In this document: positions 48,337 through 58,450 of the stretch, in pieces
Position numbering within the stretch: the first letter of the stretch is position 1
Layout: every line of letters starts with the position of its first letter
Source: Acidobacteriota bacterium
Lineage (GTDB): Bacteria > Acidobacteriota > Vicinamibacteria > Vicinamibacterales > CAVVIG01
NCBI GenBank assembly: GCA_018268955.1
Contig: JAFDVO010000023.1
Span: 7,668 to 71,667 of the forward strand
Reading direction: 5' to 3'
DNA: 64,000 bases
Program-made: the position numbers and the translations under genes
The notes under the pieces: model-generated
What the model saw: the letters and a program-made list of their open reading frames with translations, nothing else
Databases searched by the model: none
What the model was told of the DNA's origin: nothing

Positions 48337-48436
48337 ACTCAGTTACCTTGGCTGGCGAGGCTGGCCGGTCTGGCAGGACTGCCGGGGCACTGCCCCGCCT
48401 GCCGTTGCGCGCCCTGCGCTGCCTGAACCCGCTGCC
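48337..48436. repeat. Word-repeat spacer (TGGCTGGC / GCCGGTCTGGC) between rplN and rplX
   Basis: CTTGGCTGGCGAGGCTGGCC plus GGTCTGGCAGG faces CTGCCGGGGCACTGCCCCGC plus CTGCCGTTG. The words are a GC-rich variant of the GGGCTGGT family. The arms can pair partially. Confidence 0.65.
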
Positions 48437-48805
48437 CTACAGCACCTCAGGGGCGAGCGAGATGATCTTCATGAACTTGCGCTCGCGCAGCTCGCGGGCG
48501 ACCGGGCCGAACACGCGGGTGCCAACCGGCTCCCCGGAGTCGTTGATGAGCACGGCGGCGTTGCGGTCGAAGCGGATGTAGCTGCCGTCGCGGCGGCGCT
48601 GCTCCTTCACGGTCCGCACGATGACGGCCTTGACGACCTGCCCCTTCTTCACGGTGCCTTCCGGGGTGGCTTCCTTCACCGACGCCGTCACGATGTCGCC
48701 CAGGCGCGCGTACCGGCCGGTCGAACCGCCGATCGGGTTGATGATGGCGATCTTGCGCGCGCCGGAATTGTCGGCCACGTCAAGGATCGATCGCATTTGA
48801 ATCAT
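48437..48805 (-). CDS. rplN: 50S ribosomal protein L14
   Basis: A 122-residue protein, canonical length. [20 protein letters not shown] and [20 protein letters not shown] are diagnostic. It sits at the intersubunit bridge region. Confidence 0.97.
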   Translation of the reverse strand: MIQMRSILDVADNSGARKIAIINPIGGSTGRYARLGDIVTASVKEATPEGTVKKGQVVKAVIVRTVKEQRRRDGSYIRFDRNAAVLINDSGEPVGTRVFGPVARELRERKFMKIISLAPEVL

Positions 48806-48914
48806 GGCTGTTCTCCGAGCCTGGAGGGTCTGGACCGCCTGGAGGGGCCGGAAGGCATCGCTGCTCTCCGCGCCATCCTGGCCGTCCGGGCCGTCCGGGC
48901 CGCTCTACTCTGCC
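48806..48914. repeat. Word-repeat spacer (CTGGAGGG / CCGTCCGGGC) between rpsQ and rplN
   Basis: GAGCCTGGAGGGTCTGGACC plus GCCTGGAGGGGCCGG on the left; CCATCCTGGCCGTCCGGGCC plus GTCCGGGCC on the right. A further dialect of the family with pairing arms. Confidence 0.72.
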
Positions 48915-49169
48915 CTAGACCTGCGCGGCCTGGCGCACGACGCGCTTCAGGGCCCAACGCTTGCGGCGGCTCAACGGACGCGTCTCGACGATCTCGACGA
49001 TGTCGCCGATCTTCGCCTCGCTGTTCTCGTCGTGCACCATGAACTTCGACGTCCGGCGCTCGGTCTTGCCGTAGAGCCCGTGACGGACCTGCCATTCGAC
49101 CGCCACCACGATGCTCTTCTGCATCTTGTTGCTGACGACGACGCCCTGCTTTTCCGATTTCTGAGCCAT
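48915..49169 (-). CDS. rpsQ: 30S ribosomal protein S17
   Basis: An 84-residue OB-fold 16S rRNA-binding protein ([39 protein letters not shown]). Two nucleotides after rpmC. Confidence 0.96.
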   Translation of the reverse strand: MAQKSEKQGVVVSNKMQKSIVVAVEWQVRHGLYGKTERRTSKFMVHDENSEAKIGDIVEIVETRPLSRRKRWALKRVVRQAAQV

Positions 49170-49171
49170 AG

Positions 49172-49363
49172 CTACTTTGCCTGCTTCTGCCGGAGCACGG
49201 TCTTGACGCGGGCCAGGTCGCGCCGCACCGTGCGGATCTGCTCGGGGGCTTCGAGCTGCCCCATCGACTTCTGGATCCGCATCCGGAACAGCTGGTCGTT
49301 GAGTTCACGCTCCTTGTTGCCGAGTTCCTCGGCCCCGAGGTCGCGGAGTTCCGCTGCCTTCAT
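49172..49363 (-). CDS. rpmC: 50S ribosomal protein L29
   Basis: A 63-residue helical protein at the tunnel exit ([40 protein letters not shown]). The ATG at 49363 overlaps the rplP stop by 1 nt; a GTG at 49366 is equally possible. AGGAG lies upstream. Confidence 0.95.
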   Translation of the reverse strand: MKAAELRDLGAEELGNKERELNDQLFRMRIQKSMGQLEAPEQIRTVRRDLARVKTVLRQKQAK

Positions 49364-49785
49364 CACGCCTTCTCCTGCGAGAACCGGGTCGCGAACTTCG
49401 TGAGGATCGGGAGCTTCGCCGCGGCGAGCCGCATCGCCTCGCGGGCGTCAGTCTCGCTCACCCCTTCCATCTCGAAGAGGATGCGTCCCGGCCGCACCAC
49501 GCACACCCATTCCTCGGGCGCGCCCTTGCCCTTACCCATTCGGGTTTCCTGCGGCTTCTTGGTGATCGGCTTGTCGGGGAACACCCGCACCCAGATCTTG
49601 CCGCCGCGCTTGACGAAGCGGGTCATCGCGATACGCGCCGCTTCGATCTGACGCGCCGTCATCCAGCAGGGCTCGAGCGCCTTCAGGCCGTAGTCGCCGA
49701 ACGACACGTCCGACCCACGCCAGGCCTTTCCGGTCATGCGCCCGCGCTGCTGCTTGCGGTACTTGACTTTCTTCGGCATCAACAT
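49363..49785 (-). CDS. rplP: 50S ribosomal protein L16
   Basis: A 140-residue protein near the A-site tRNA elbow ([40 protein letters not shown]). GAGG lies 8 nt before the ATG at 49785, and the MLMPK start is the conserved one. Confidence 0.97.
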   Translation of the reverse strand: MLMPKKVKYRKQQRGRMTGKAWRGSDVSFGDYGLKALEPCWMTARQIEAARIAMTRFVKRGGKIWVRVFPDKPITKKPQETRMGKGKGAPEEWVCVVRPGRILFEMEGVSETDAREAMRLAAAKLPILTKFATRFSQEKA

Positions 49786-49869
49786 AACGACATCCTCGAC
49801 ATTGCTGATTGCGAATCGCCAAATGCTGAATTCAAATCAGCAATCAGCATTCAGCAGTTAGCAATGCTC
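49786..49869. repeat. Word-repeat hairpin spacer (ATTGCTGATT / AATCAGCAAT) between rpsC and rplP
   Basis: ATTGCTGATTGCGAATCGCC plus AAATGCTGAATT on the left; AAATCAGCAATCAGCATTCA plus GCAGTTAGCAAT on the right. This AT-rich word stands out from the GC-rich surroundings. Confidence 0.85.
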
Positions 49870-50562
49870 TTACGCCCGCGGTCCCGCCGGCCGACGCGGC
49901 CCGCGCTCGCGGTATTCCTCTTCGCGCCCACGCTGCGGCACCAGGCGCTCACCCTTGTAGAGCCACACCTTGATGCCGATCTGGCCATACGTCGTGTTGG
50001 CTTCGGCGAAACCGTAGTCGATGTCCGCCCGCAGGGTCTGCAGCGGCAGCTGGCCGTGCAGGTACCACTCGGAGCGGGCGATTTCGGCCCCGTTCAGGCG
50101 ACCGGAGACGCGCACCTTGATGCCGCGCGCGCCGAAGCGCAGCGCCGACTCGACCGCCTTGCGCATCGCGCGGCGGAACGCGACGCGCTTCTCGAGCTGC
50201 ATCGCCACCGACTCGGCGATGAGCTGCGAGTCGAGCTCCGGCTTCTGGATCTCCTGGATGTTGATGAAGACCTCGCGGCTGGTGCGCTTCTGGATTTCCT
50301 GCTTCAGCTTGTCGACTTCCGTCCCCTTGCGGCCGATGATGATGCCCGGGCGCGAGGTGTAGATGTCGATCTTGAGCTTGTTCGCCGCACGCTCGGTCTC
50401 GATCTTCGAGACGCCGGCGTGCGCGAAGCGCTTCTTCAGCGACTGGCGCAGCTGCAGATCCTCGTGCAGCAGCTTGGCGTAGTCGCGGTCCGAGTACCAC
50501 CGCGAGCGCCAGGTCTTGTTGAACCCCAGACGGAATCCGAACGGGTGAACCTTCTGGCCCAC
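49870..50562 (-). CDS. rpsC: 30S ribosomal protein S3
   Basis: A 230-residue mRNA-entry protein. [20 protein letters not shown], the KH domain [20 protein letters not shown] and the C-terminal [20 protein letters not shown] are visible. Confidence 0.97.
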   Translation of the reverse strand: MGQKVHPFGFRLGFNKTWRSRWYSDRDYAKLLHEDLQLRQSLKKRFAHAGVSKIETERAANKLKIDIYTSRPGIIIGRKGTEVDKLKQEIQKRTSREVFINIQEIQKPELDSQLIAESVAMQLEKRVAFRRAMRKAVESALRFGARGIKVRVSGRLNGAEIARSEWYLHGQLPLQTLRADIDYGFAEANTTYGQIGIKVWLYKGERLVPQRGREEEYRERGPRRPAGPRA

Positions 50563-50564
50563 GG

Positions 50565-50978
50565 TTACTCCTTATCCTTCTTCGCAGCACGGGCGCGCTT
50601 GGGCGCCGCCCCGCCGCCAACCGGCACAACCTTCTCGGCACGCTCCGCCACCTGCACCGTCAGGTGCGCGGTGCGCTTCAGCACGCGGTACGCGCGACCC
50701 ATCGGCGCCGGGCGCACCCGCTTCTGCGAGGGGCCCTGGTCCGCGTAGCACGCGGCCACGAACAGCCGGTCCACGTCGCCGCTGAACCCATCCTTCTGCT
50801 GCGCGTTCGCAATCGCCGACCGGAGCACCTTCGAGATGTCACCAGCCACCGACTTGCGCGAGAACTTCAGCGTCGCCAGCGCCTTGTTGACGTCCTTGCC
50901 GCGGATCAGATCCATCACCAGCCCGGCCTTCTGGGCCGAGGTCCGGACGTAGCGCGCCGTTGCCTTCGCTTCGACCAT
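50565..50978 (-). CDS. rplV: 50S ribosomal protein L22
   Basis: A 137-residue protein lining the exit tunnel ([40 protein letters not shown]). An about 25-residue basic C-terminal tail is extra. The ATG at 50978 begins [11 protein letters not shown]. Confidence 0.97.
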   Translation of the reverse strand: MVEAKATARYVRTSAQKAGLVMDLIRGKDVNKALATLKFSRKSVAGDISKVLRSAIANAQQKDGFSGDVDRLFVAACYADQGPSQKRVRPAPMGRAYRVLKRTAHLTVQVAERAEKVVPVGGGAAPKRARAAKKDKE

Positions 50979-50988
50979 GACTCGCTCC

Positions 50989-51285
50989 CTACTTCGCACC
51001 GGCGGGCGACGCCGCCTTCTCGGACACCTTCGTCGTGTGCCCCTTGAACGTACGCGTCGGCGCAAACTCACCCAGCTTGTGACCGACCATGTTCTCGGTC
51101 ACGTACACCGGGATGAACTTCTTCCCGTTGTGCACGGCGAGCGTGTGGCCGACGAACTCGGGAATCACGGTCGAACGACGCGACCAGGTCTTGATGACCT
51201 TCTTCTCCGACCCCCGGTTCATCACCTCGATCTTCTCGAGGAGCGAGGTGTCGACGAACGGTCCCTTCTTCAGTGAACGGCTCAT
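50989..51285 (-). CDS. rpsS: 30S ribosomal protein S19
   Basis: A 98-residue protein of the small-subunit head ([40 protein letters not shown]). Canonical length. The in-frame upstream extension lies in repeat sequence and is rejected. Confidence 0.97.
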   Translation of the reverse strand: MSRSLKKGPFVDTSLLEKIEVMNRGSEKKVIKTWSRRSTVIPEFVGHTLAVHNGKKFIPVYVTENMVGHKLGEFAPTRTFKGHTTKVSEKAASPAGAK

Positions 51286-51392
51286 ATCTGCATCACCTGA
51301 ATTGCCAATTGCTAATCGCTGATTGCGAATTGCATGGCCGGCTCGCGGCCCGCTCAAATCAGCAATTTGCAATTAGCCTTTAGCAATTCCCG
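51286..51392. repeat. Word-repeat hairpin spacer (AATTGCTAAT / GCAATTAGC) between rplB and rpsS
   Basis: ATTGCCAATTGCTAATCGCT plus GATTGCGAATTGC faces AAATCAGCAATTTGCAATTA plus GCCTTTAGCAATTC, with GGCCGGCTCGCGGCC as a GC-rich centre. Same word class as 49786 and 53211. Confidence 0.85.
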
Positions 51393-52217
51393 TTACTTCT
51401 GTCTCCGCTGCACGATGAACTTGTCCGTGGTCTTGCGGCTGCGGGTCTTGTAGCCCTTCGTCGGCTGGCCCCACGGCGACACCGGATGGCGACCGCCCGA
51501 GGTCTTGCCTTCACCGCCGCCCAGCGGATGGTCGACCGGGTTCATCGAGACGCCGCGGTTGTGCGGCCGGCGGCCGAGCCACCGGCTGCGCCCGGCCTTG
51601 CCGAGCGAGACGTTCTCGTGATCCAGGTTGCCGACCTGCCCCACGGTCGCGAGGCACTCGATGAAGATCTTGCGAACCTCGCCCGACGGCAGCTTCACCG
51701 AGGCGTACTCGCCTTCCTTCGCCACGAGCTGCACGGAGGCGCCGGCGCTGCGCGCAATCTGGCCGCCCTTCCCCGGACGCAGCTCCACGTTGTGAATCAG
51801 CGTGCCGAGCGGGATGTTCCGCAGCGGGAGCGCGTTCCCCGGCAGGATGTCGACCGTCGGTCCGGACACGATCGTGTCCCCGACCTTCAGCCCCACCGGA
51901 TGGAGGATGTAGCGCTTCTCGCCGTCCGCGTACGTCAGCAGCGCGATGCGCGACGAACGGTTCGGGTCGTACTCGATCGTCGACACCGTCGCGGGGATGC
52001 CGTGCTTGTCCCGCTTGAAGTCGATGATGCGGTACATCCGCTTGTGGCCACCACCACGCCACCACGACGTCAGCTCGCCGCGGTTGTTGCGACCACCGCT
52101 CCGGTGCAGCTTCTCGACGAGCGGCTTGTACGGCTCGGACGTCGTGATCTCGTCGAACGTCTGGACGGTCTTGAAGCGGGTGCCAGGCGACGTCGGGTTG
52201 AACTTGCGAATGGGCAT
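51393..52217 (-). CDS. rplB: 50S ribosomal protein L2
   Basis: A 274-residue protein near the peptidyl-transferase centre ([54 protein letters not shown]). Canonical in length and motifs. Confidence 0.98.
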   Translation of the reverse strand: MPIRKFNPTSPGTRFKTVQTFDEITTSEPYKPLVEKLHRSGGRNNRGELTSWWRGGGHKRMYRIIDFKRDKHGIPATVSTIEYDPNRSSRIALLTYADGEKRYILHPVGLKVGDTIVSGPTVDILPGNALPLRNIPLGTLIHNVELRPGKGGQIARSAGASVQLVAKEGEYASVKLPSGEVRKIFIECLATVGQVGNLDHENVSLGKAGRSRWLGRRPHNRGVSMNPVDHPLGGGEGKTSGGRHPVSPWGQPTKGYKTRSRKTTDKFIVQRRQK

Positions 52218-52220
52218 GAT

Positions 52221-52511
52221 TTACGCGCCCTCCAGGAATTCAGGCATCTTCTGGCCTTCGCGCAGCGTGACGTAGGCCTTCTTCCAGTCAGGCCGCTGGC
52301 CGGCATAGCGGCCCTGCCGCTTGATCTTGCCGTGCGCGATGCTCGTGCGGATGTTCTCCACCTTCGCACCAAGCAGCTTCTCGATCGCCGTGCGAATCTG
52401 CACCTTGTTGGCGTCGCGGGCCACCTCGAAGACGATGGTCTTCCCGTCTTCGCGCAGGATCGACGTCTTCTCGGTGACGAGCGGGCGGCGAATGATATCG
52501 GTGAGCTTCAT
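52221..52511 (-). CDS. rplW: 50S ribosomal protein L23
   Basis: A 96-residue tunnel-exit protein that docks trigger factor and SRP (IIRRPLVTEKTSIL; KQGRYAGQRPDWKKAYVTL-type RQGRYAGQRPDWKKAYVTLR). The ATG at 52511 is chosen; the in-frame extension is repeat sequence. Confidence 0.96.
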   Translation of the reverse strand: MKLTDIIRRPLVTEKTSILREDGKTIVFEVARDANKVQIRTAIEKLLGAKVENIRTSIAHGKIKRQGRYAGQRPDWKKAYVTLREGQKMPEFLEGA

Positions 52512-52589
52512 AACTTGATCCTTGTCAATGCCGGCACGCCGCCATGCAGGAATGCCGTGCTGCATTCATGCATCCGGGCATGGCCTGCA
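52512..52589. repeat. Word-repeat spacer (GCAGGAATGCCG / CATTCATGCATCC) between rplD and rplW
   Basis: GCCATGCAGGAATGCCGTGC faces TGCATTCATGCATCCGGGCA plus TGGCCTGC. The words match the CATTCCTG class at 2680 and 41230, here as an inverted pair. Confidence 0.72.
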
Positions 52590-53210
52590 TCAGCCAAGCG
52601 CCTCCTGCAACTTCTCGAGCGCGCTCCGGGTCGCGATGACGCGGCGGGCCTGGACGACGTCGCGGGCCGTCAGGCGCGAGCTCGGGATGGCCTGCACGCC
52701 CGGGATGTTGCGCACCGAGCGGGCGAAGTTGCCGTCGAGCGCCACGTCCACCACCACCGCCTTGCCGGTGACGCCAAGCTTCTTCAGCGTCTCGGCCGCC
52801 GTCTTCGTCTTCACCTCGGCCTGGCTCAGCGACTCGACCACCACCAGGCTGCCGTCCTGGATGCGGGCCGACAGCGCCGCGCGCAGCGCGCCGCGCTCGA
52901 CCTTCTTCGGGAGCGCGTAGTCGTAGCTGCGGGGCTGCGGGCCGAACACCGTGCCGCCCTTGCGCCACAGCGGGTTCCGCGCCTCGCCGACACGCGCCCG
53001 GCCGGTGCCCTTCTGGCGCCACGGCTTCTTGCCCGTGCCGCTGACCATGCCGCGCGTCTTCGTGGCGTGCGTGCCCTGACGTTCCGAGGCGTTCTGCCGG
53101 ACGACCGACTCCCACACGAGGCCCGCGTTCACCTGCCCGCCGAACACCTCGTCGCGCACGTCGATCGCGCCGACCTTCTCGTTGTTACCGTTCACGATAT
53201 CGAGCTGCAT
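52590..53210 (-). CDS. rplD: 50S ribosomal protein L4
   Basis: A 206-residue protein with a long tunnel-reaching loop (RQGTHATKTRGMVSGTGKKP, WRQKGTGRARVGEARNPLWR, GGTVFGPQPRSYDYALPKKV). In E. coli L4 also represses the S10 operon. Confidence 0.97.
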   Translation of the reverse strand: MQLDIVNGNNEKVGAIDVRDEVFGGQVNAGLVWESVVRQNASERQGTHATKTRGMVSGTGKKPWRQKGTGRARVGEARNPLWRKGGTVFGPQPRSYDYALPKKVERGALRAALSARIQDGSLVVVESLSQAEVKTKTAAETLKKLGVTGKAVVVDVALDGNFARSVRNIPGVQAIPSSRLTARDVVQARRVIATRSALEKLQEALG

Positions 53211-53295
53211 AAATCACCAGGAATCGCTAACTGCCGTTCGCTACTTGCCGCGGAGTCCGTTCGCGCAACTAGCACGGGCAATTGGCAATCAGCAA
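53211..53295. repeat. Word-repeat spacer (AATCGCTAACTGC / GGCAATTGGCAATC) between rplC and rplD
   Basis: AATCGCTAACTGCCGTTCGC plus TACTTGCCGCGG on the left and GCACGGGCAATTGGCAATCA plus GCAATTAC on the right. Imperfect pairing through GCTAACTGCC/GGCAATTGGC words. Confidence 0.68.
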
Positions 53296-53976
53296 TTACT
53301 TCTTGCCCTTCTTCGGCTTCTCGACCTGGGCGACCTTGATCCGCTTCGCCTTGATGGCCTTGCGAATGACCACGTAGGCGGTCGGCGCGCCGGGGATGCC
53401 GCCCTCGACCAGCAGGAGGTTGTTCTCGAGGTCCACCTTCAGGACCTTGAGGTTGTGCACGGTCGTCTGCTGGCCGCCCATGCGGCCGCCCATGCGCATG
53501 CCCTTGACGACGCGCGAGGGAAACGACGAGGCACCGATCGAGCCGGGCGCCCGATGGAACATCGACCCGTGGGTCGAGGCGCCGCCGCCGAAGTGGTGCC
53601 GCTTCATGACACCCTGGAAGCCCTTGCCGCGGCCGTGCCCCACGATGTCGACCCGCTCGCCCACGTTGAAGATGGACGCGAGCACCTGGTCACCCACCTT
53701 GGGGGCCTCGGCGCCGGCGGCGAGCTTGACCTCGCGACGCACGCGGGTCGGAGGCACGCCGGCCTTCTTGTAGTGCCCCGCGAGCGGCTTGCCGACCTTC
53801 GCTGGCTGCCCCTCAACCAGGCCGAGCTGGACGGCTTCGTAGCCGTCGCCCTGCGCGGTCTTCGCCTGGACGACCACGCACGGGCCGGCCTTGATCACGG
53901 TCGCCGGATGTACCGTACCGTCCGCGTCGAAGACCTGCGTCATCCCGACTTTTCTGCCGATGATTCCGTTCACCAT
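53296..53976 (-). CDS. rplC: 50S ribosomal protein L3
   Basis: A 226-residue protein reaching the peptidyl-transferase centre ([60 protein letters not shown]). Canonical. Confidence 0.97.
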   Translation of the reverse strand: MVNGIIGRKVGMTQVFDADGTVHPATVIKAGPCVVVQAKTAQGDGYEAVQLGLVEGQPAKVGKPLAGHYKKAGVPPTRVRREVKLAAGAEAPKVGDQVLASIFNVGERVDIVGHGRGKGFQGVMKRHHFGGGASTHGSMFHRAPGSIGASSFPSRVVKGMRMGGRMGGQQTTVHNLKVLKVDLENNLLLVEGGIPGAPTAYVVIRKAIKAKRIKVAQVEKPKKGKK

Positions 53977-54084
53977 GTCAACAACCCTGTCAGGCTCTGG
54001 GCTCTAGGCTCTCGGCTCTGGGCCGCGTAGGCTCCGGGCCACCAGCCGACGCTGGCTGAAGCCTGGAGCCTGGAGCCTGAAGCC
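53977..54084. repeat. Word-repeat hairpin spacer (GGCTCTGGGCTCT / GCCTGGAGCCTGGA) between rpsJ and rplC
   Basis: GTCAGGCTCTGGGCTCTAGG plus CTCTCGGCTCTGGGCC faces GAAGCCTGGAGCCTGGAGCC plus TGAAGCC. The same word pair occurs at 46048 and 39200, with different copy numbers. Confidence 0.82.
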
Positions 54085-54420
54085 TTACTTGTGCTCTTTG
54101 CCGAACGCCTTGATCTCGACGTCGACGCCCGCCGGCAGATCCAGCTTCATGAGCGCGTCGACCGTCTGCGGCGTCGGCTCGAAGATGTCAATCAGCCGCT
54201 TGTGCGTGCGGATCTCGAACTGCTCACGCGACTTCTTGTCGACGTGGGGCGAACGGAGCACCGTCCACTTGTTCTTGGCCGTCGGCAGCGGAATCGGCCC
54301 GGCCAGGCGCGCACCGGTGCGCTTCGCGGTGTCCACGATTTCGGTCGTGGACTGATCCAGCACCCGGTAGTCGTAGGCCTTGAGACGGATCCGAATCTTC
54401 TCGCTGAACGATGTAGTCAT
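54085..54420 (-). CDS. rpsJ: 30S ribosomal protein S10
   Basis: A 111-residue protein, also NusE in antitermination complexes ([40 protein letters not shown]). It follows fusA by only 4 nt; tuf, usually between them, is absent. Confidence 0.97.
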   Translation of the reverse strand: MTTSFSEKIRIRLKAYDYRVLDQSTTEIVDTAKRTGARLAGPIPLPTAKNKWTVLRSPHVDKKSREQFEIRTHKRLIDIFEPTPQTVDALMKLDLPAGVDVEIKAFGKEHK

Positions 54421-54424
54421 CTGC

Positions 54425-56533
<2,109 letters not shown>

Positions 56534-56541
56534 TTCCCTGC

Positions 56542-57015
56542 TTACCAGCGGTAGTGAGCGAAGGCCTTGTTCGCTTCGGCCATGCGGTGCGTGTCTTCAC
56601 GCTTCTTGACCGCGCCGCCACGGAGGTTCGCCGCGTCCATCAGCTCGTTCGCCAGCTTCTCCTGCATCGTCTTGCCGTCGCCGCGCGACGTGGCGTAGCC
56701 GACAATCCAGCGGAGGCTCAGCGAGAGACGACGGTTCGGATTGACCTCGACCGGCACCTGGTAGTTGCTGCCGCCGACGCGGCGCGACTTGACCTCGAGA
56801 CTCGGCTTGACGTTGTCGATGGCCTTCTTGAAGACCTTCAACGGATCGTCGCCGGTCTTCTCCTTGATGATGTCGAAGCTCTTGTAGAGGATGCGCTCGG
56901 CAGTGCTGCGCTTGCCGTCGCTCATCACGCAGTTGATGAACTTGCTGACGAGCGGGCTGTCGTAGAGAGGATCGGGCGCGATTTCGCGCTTCGGAATTTC
57001 GCGTCTACGCGGCAT
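56542..57015 (-). CDS. rpsG: 30S ribosomal protein S7
   Basis: A 157-residue 16S rRNA-binding protein that nucleates head assembly ([40 protein letters not shown]). S7 is the known autoregulator of the str operon in E. coli. Confidence 0.98.
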   Translation of the reverse strand: MPRRREIPKREIAPDPLYDSPLVSKFINCVMSDGKRSTAERILYKSFDIIKEKTGDDPLKVFKKAIDNVKPSLEVKSRRVGGSNYQVPVEVNPNRRLSLSLRWIVGYATSRGDGKTMQEKLANELMDAANLRGGAVKKREDTHRMAEANKAFAHYRW

Positions 57016-57018
57016 GAC

Positions 57019-57396
57019 TTAAGCCTTCTTCGGGCGCTTCGCGCCGTATTTGGAACGTCCCTGCATGCGCCCCTGCACGCCGACGGCGTCGAGCGTGCCG
57101 CGCACCACGTGATAGCGGACACCCGGCAGATCCTTCACGCGGCCGCCGCGGATGAGCACCAGCGAGTGCTCCTGGAGGTTGTGGCCGACGCCCGGAATGT
57201 AGGTCGTCACCTCGATGCCGTTCGTCAAGCGAACACGCGCCACCTTGCGGAGCGCCGAGTTCGGCTTCTTCGGGGTCTGGGTGAAGACACGGACGCAGAC
57301 GCCGCGCTTCTGCGGGCTGTTCTGCAGCGCCGGGCTCTTCGTCTTGATCTCGATCTTCTTGCGACCGGCGCGGACAAGCTGGCTGATAGTCGGCAT
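57019..57396 (-). CDS. rpsL: 30S ribosomal protein S12
   Basis: A 125-residue decoding-centre protein ([74 protein letters not shown]). The usual streptomycin-site lysines ([15 protein letters not shown]) are present. First gene of the whole ribosomal cluster. Confidence 0.98.
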   Translation of the reverse strand: MPTISQLVRAGRKKIEIKTKSPALQNSPQKRGVCVRVFTQTPKKPNSALRKVARVRLTNGIEVTTYIPGVGHNLQEHSLVLIRGGRVKDLPGVRYHVVRGTLDAVGVQGRMQGRSKYGAKRPKKA

Positions 57397-57636
57397 AACG
57401 CACTGAGCGTCCAGAATCCACGAACAACAGCGATCGCCGCGGACGCCTCTGCGGCAACTCGCATTACTCCGGGGAGCGTCCCCGGCAGCGCTCCAGGCCT
57501 AGAAGCCTCGCGGCTTGGCGCCTGGAACTGACTACCCTATGGCTCGAAATGTGTCGCGCGATGGAGTGGTTGGCCCACTGGTGCCGCTGTCCTTTCGGGA
57601 ACATCCCCGAAGGCGGGCCGGGCTCCGAACTTCCTG

Positions 57637-57664
57637 CGTGTTGTCCCTCGATCCTGCACGGGAC
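57637..57664. repeat. GTTGTCCC/GGGACAAC hairpin in the str leader
   Basis: GTTGTCCC, a 12-nt loop and GGGACAAC form a perfect 8-bp stem in the rpsL leader. The flanking CCCGAACGCGTCGAAGGGTC resembles the dispersed GTCGAAGGG-type intergenic repeats known from many GC-rich bacteria. That likeness is from memory and unconfirmed. Confidence 0.5.
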
Positions 57665-57728
57665 AACCCCGAACGCGTCGAAGGGTCATGGCCAGATAGG
57701 GTGGTCCTGGCCCTGACAGAACCTGACG

Positions 57729-57758
57729 AGCATAGCACGGGCTTTTCCGCCCATGCAA
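57729..57758 (-). promoter_or_regulatory. Candidate promoter of the rpsL operon
   Basis: On the minus strand TTGCAT (57758-57753), an 18-nt spacer and TATGCT (57734-57729) resemble sigma-70 boxes. It is the best match upstream of rpsL. Confidence 0.45.
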
Positions 57759-57800
57759 CACTGCCGGCGAGGAGAACCCCACCAGACCGCTCATCTTAGC

Positions 57801-57824
57801 GTACGTACAAGTCGCGGTACGTAC
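57801..57824. promoter_or_regulatory. GTACGTAC inverted repeat, possible operator
   Basis: Two identical palindromic octamers GTACGTAC separated by 8 nt form a 24-nt dyad. It lies upstream of the candidate rpsL promoter and about 160 nt upstream of the cytochrome gene. The binding protein is unknown. Confidence 0.45.
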
Positions 57825-57839
57825 TCATTTTCCGGAAAT

Positions 57840-57925
57840 CACGATGCGACGAACTCACCAGTTCGCCAGCTCACCCAATCGCCAACGCACCGGGTCACCA
57901 ACTCACCACGTCACCGCGTCGCCCC
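57840..57925. repeat. Word-repeat block (CTCACCA word)
   Basis: GACGAACTCACCAGTTCGCC, then AGCTCACCCAATCGCCAACG, then CACCGGGTCACCAACTCACC and ACGTCACCGCGTCGCC: about eight copies of the TCACCAA/TCGCCAA word without a clear opposite arm. Confidence 0.75.
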
Positions 57926-57959
57926 CTGAGGCCCTCCCGTTCTCTTTACGCCTCTTCTG

Positions 57960-57965
57960 TATAGT
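57960..57965 (+). promoter_or_regulatory. Candidate -10 box of the cytochrome gene
   Basis: TATAGT is followed by 18 nt and the ATG at 57984, with GAGG between. No strong -35 box is visible. Confidence 0.35.
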
Positions 57966-57983
57966 CCTCTGCCCGAGGTACAC

Positions 57984-58391
57984 ATGAGCCGACTTCTGAC
58001 TGTTCCGTGTGTTCTGGCGTGCGCAGCCCTGCTGACCGTCGGCGCCCCTGCGTCGGCGCAGCCGGCCGGCGGCCAGGCACCGCCCCCGCCGAAGAACCTG
58101 CAGGTGCTGAAGGCCGACACCTACGGCCCCGCCATGCGCGCCTTCACCCAGGCGCTCGGCGTGCAGTGCAACTACTGCCATGTCGTCGAGCCGACGCGCG
58201 ACATGGCGTCAGACGAGAAGCAGACGAAGAAGACCGCACGCCTGATGCTGCAGATGGTCGGACACGTGAACGAGATGATCGCGTCCGGTGTCGGCAAGCC
58301 GGCCGGTGACGTGGTGCGCGTCCAGTGCTGGACCTGCCATCGCGGCAAGGCGATTCCCGAAACGCCACCACCAGCCGCGCCACGGCCCTGA
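57984..58391 (+). CDS. Exported di-haem c-type cytochrome, CytC_RC-like
   Basis: A 135-residue protein. A signal peptide (residues 1-25, ending APASAQ) is followed by a compact domain with two covalent haem motifs: CNYCH (62-66) and CWTCH (115-119). The layout KNLQVLK then MRAFTQALGVQCNYCH resembles the photosynthetic reaction-centre cytochrome family, which in non-phototrophs is found as small periplasmic cytochromes. Probable electron carrier in the periplasm. No reaction-centre genes are near. Confidence 0.88.
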   Translation: MSRLLTVPCVLACAALLTVGAPASAQPAGGQAPPPPKNLQVLKADTYGPAMRAFTQALGVQCNYCHVVEPTRDMASDEKQTKKTARLMLQMVGHVNEMIASGVGKPAGDVVRVQCWTCHRGKAIPETPPPAAPRP

Positions 58392-58450
58392 TACGGAAGT
58401 GAGAAGTTGGAAGTGAAGGTCTGACTTCACACTTCTGAGTTCTGAGTTCG
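58392..58450. repeat. Word-repeat hairpin (AAGTTGGAAGTGAAG / CTTCACACTTCTGAGTTCTGAG)
   Basis: GAAGTGAGAAGTTGGAAGTG plus AAG faces CTTCACACTTCTGAGTTCTG plus AGTTC. The right arm enters the ligase gene and encodes its last residues RTQNSEV and stop codon. Confidence 0.75.

Larger units (their letters stand above)
57397..57983. other. 587-nt divergent region: str-operon leader, hairpins and word repeats
   Basis: No credible gene. From left: a GC-rich part with CTCCAGGCCTAGAAGCCTCG and GCTTGGCGCCTGG words (57486-57532), a GTTGTCCC/GGGACAAC hairpin, a putative minus-strand promoter (57729-57758), a GTACGTAC inverted repeat (57801-57824), a TTTCCGGAAA palindrome (57829-57838), a TCACCA-type word block (57840-57925) and a TATAGT box (57960-57965) for the cytochrome gene. 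The rpsL leader would be about 325 nt. Confidence 0.55.

Noticed and set aside
51486-53339. A 617-codon plus-strand open frame opposite rplB, rplW and rplD
   Set aside because: Same reason: an antisense mirror of conserved ribosomal genes.
57537-57794. Short ORFs in the rpsL leader on both strands
   Set aside because: They lack ribosome-binding sites and coding character, and span hairpins and the promoter candidate.
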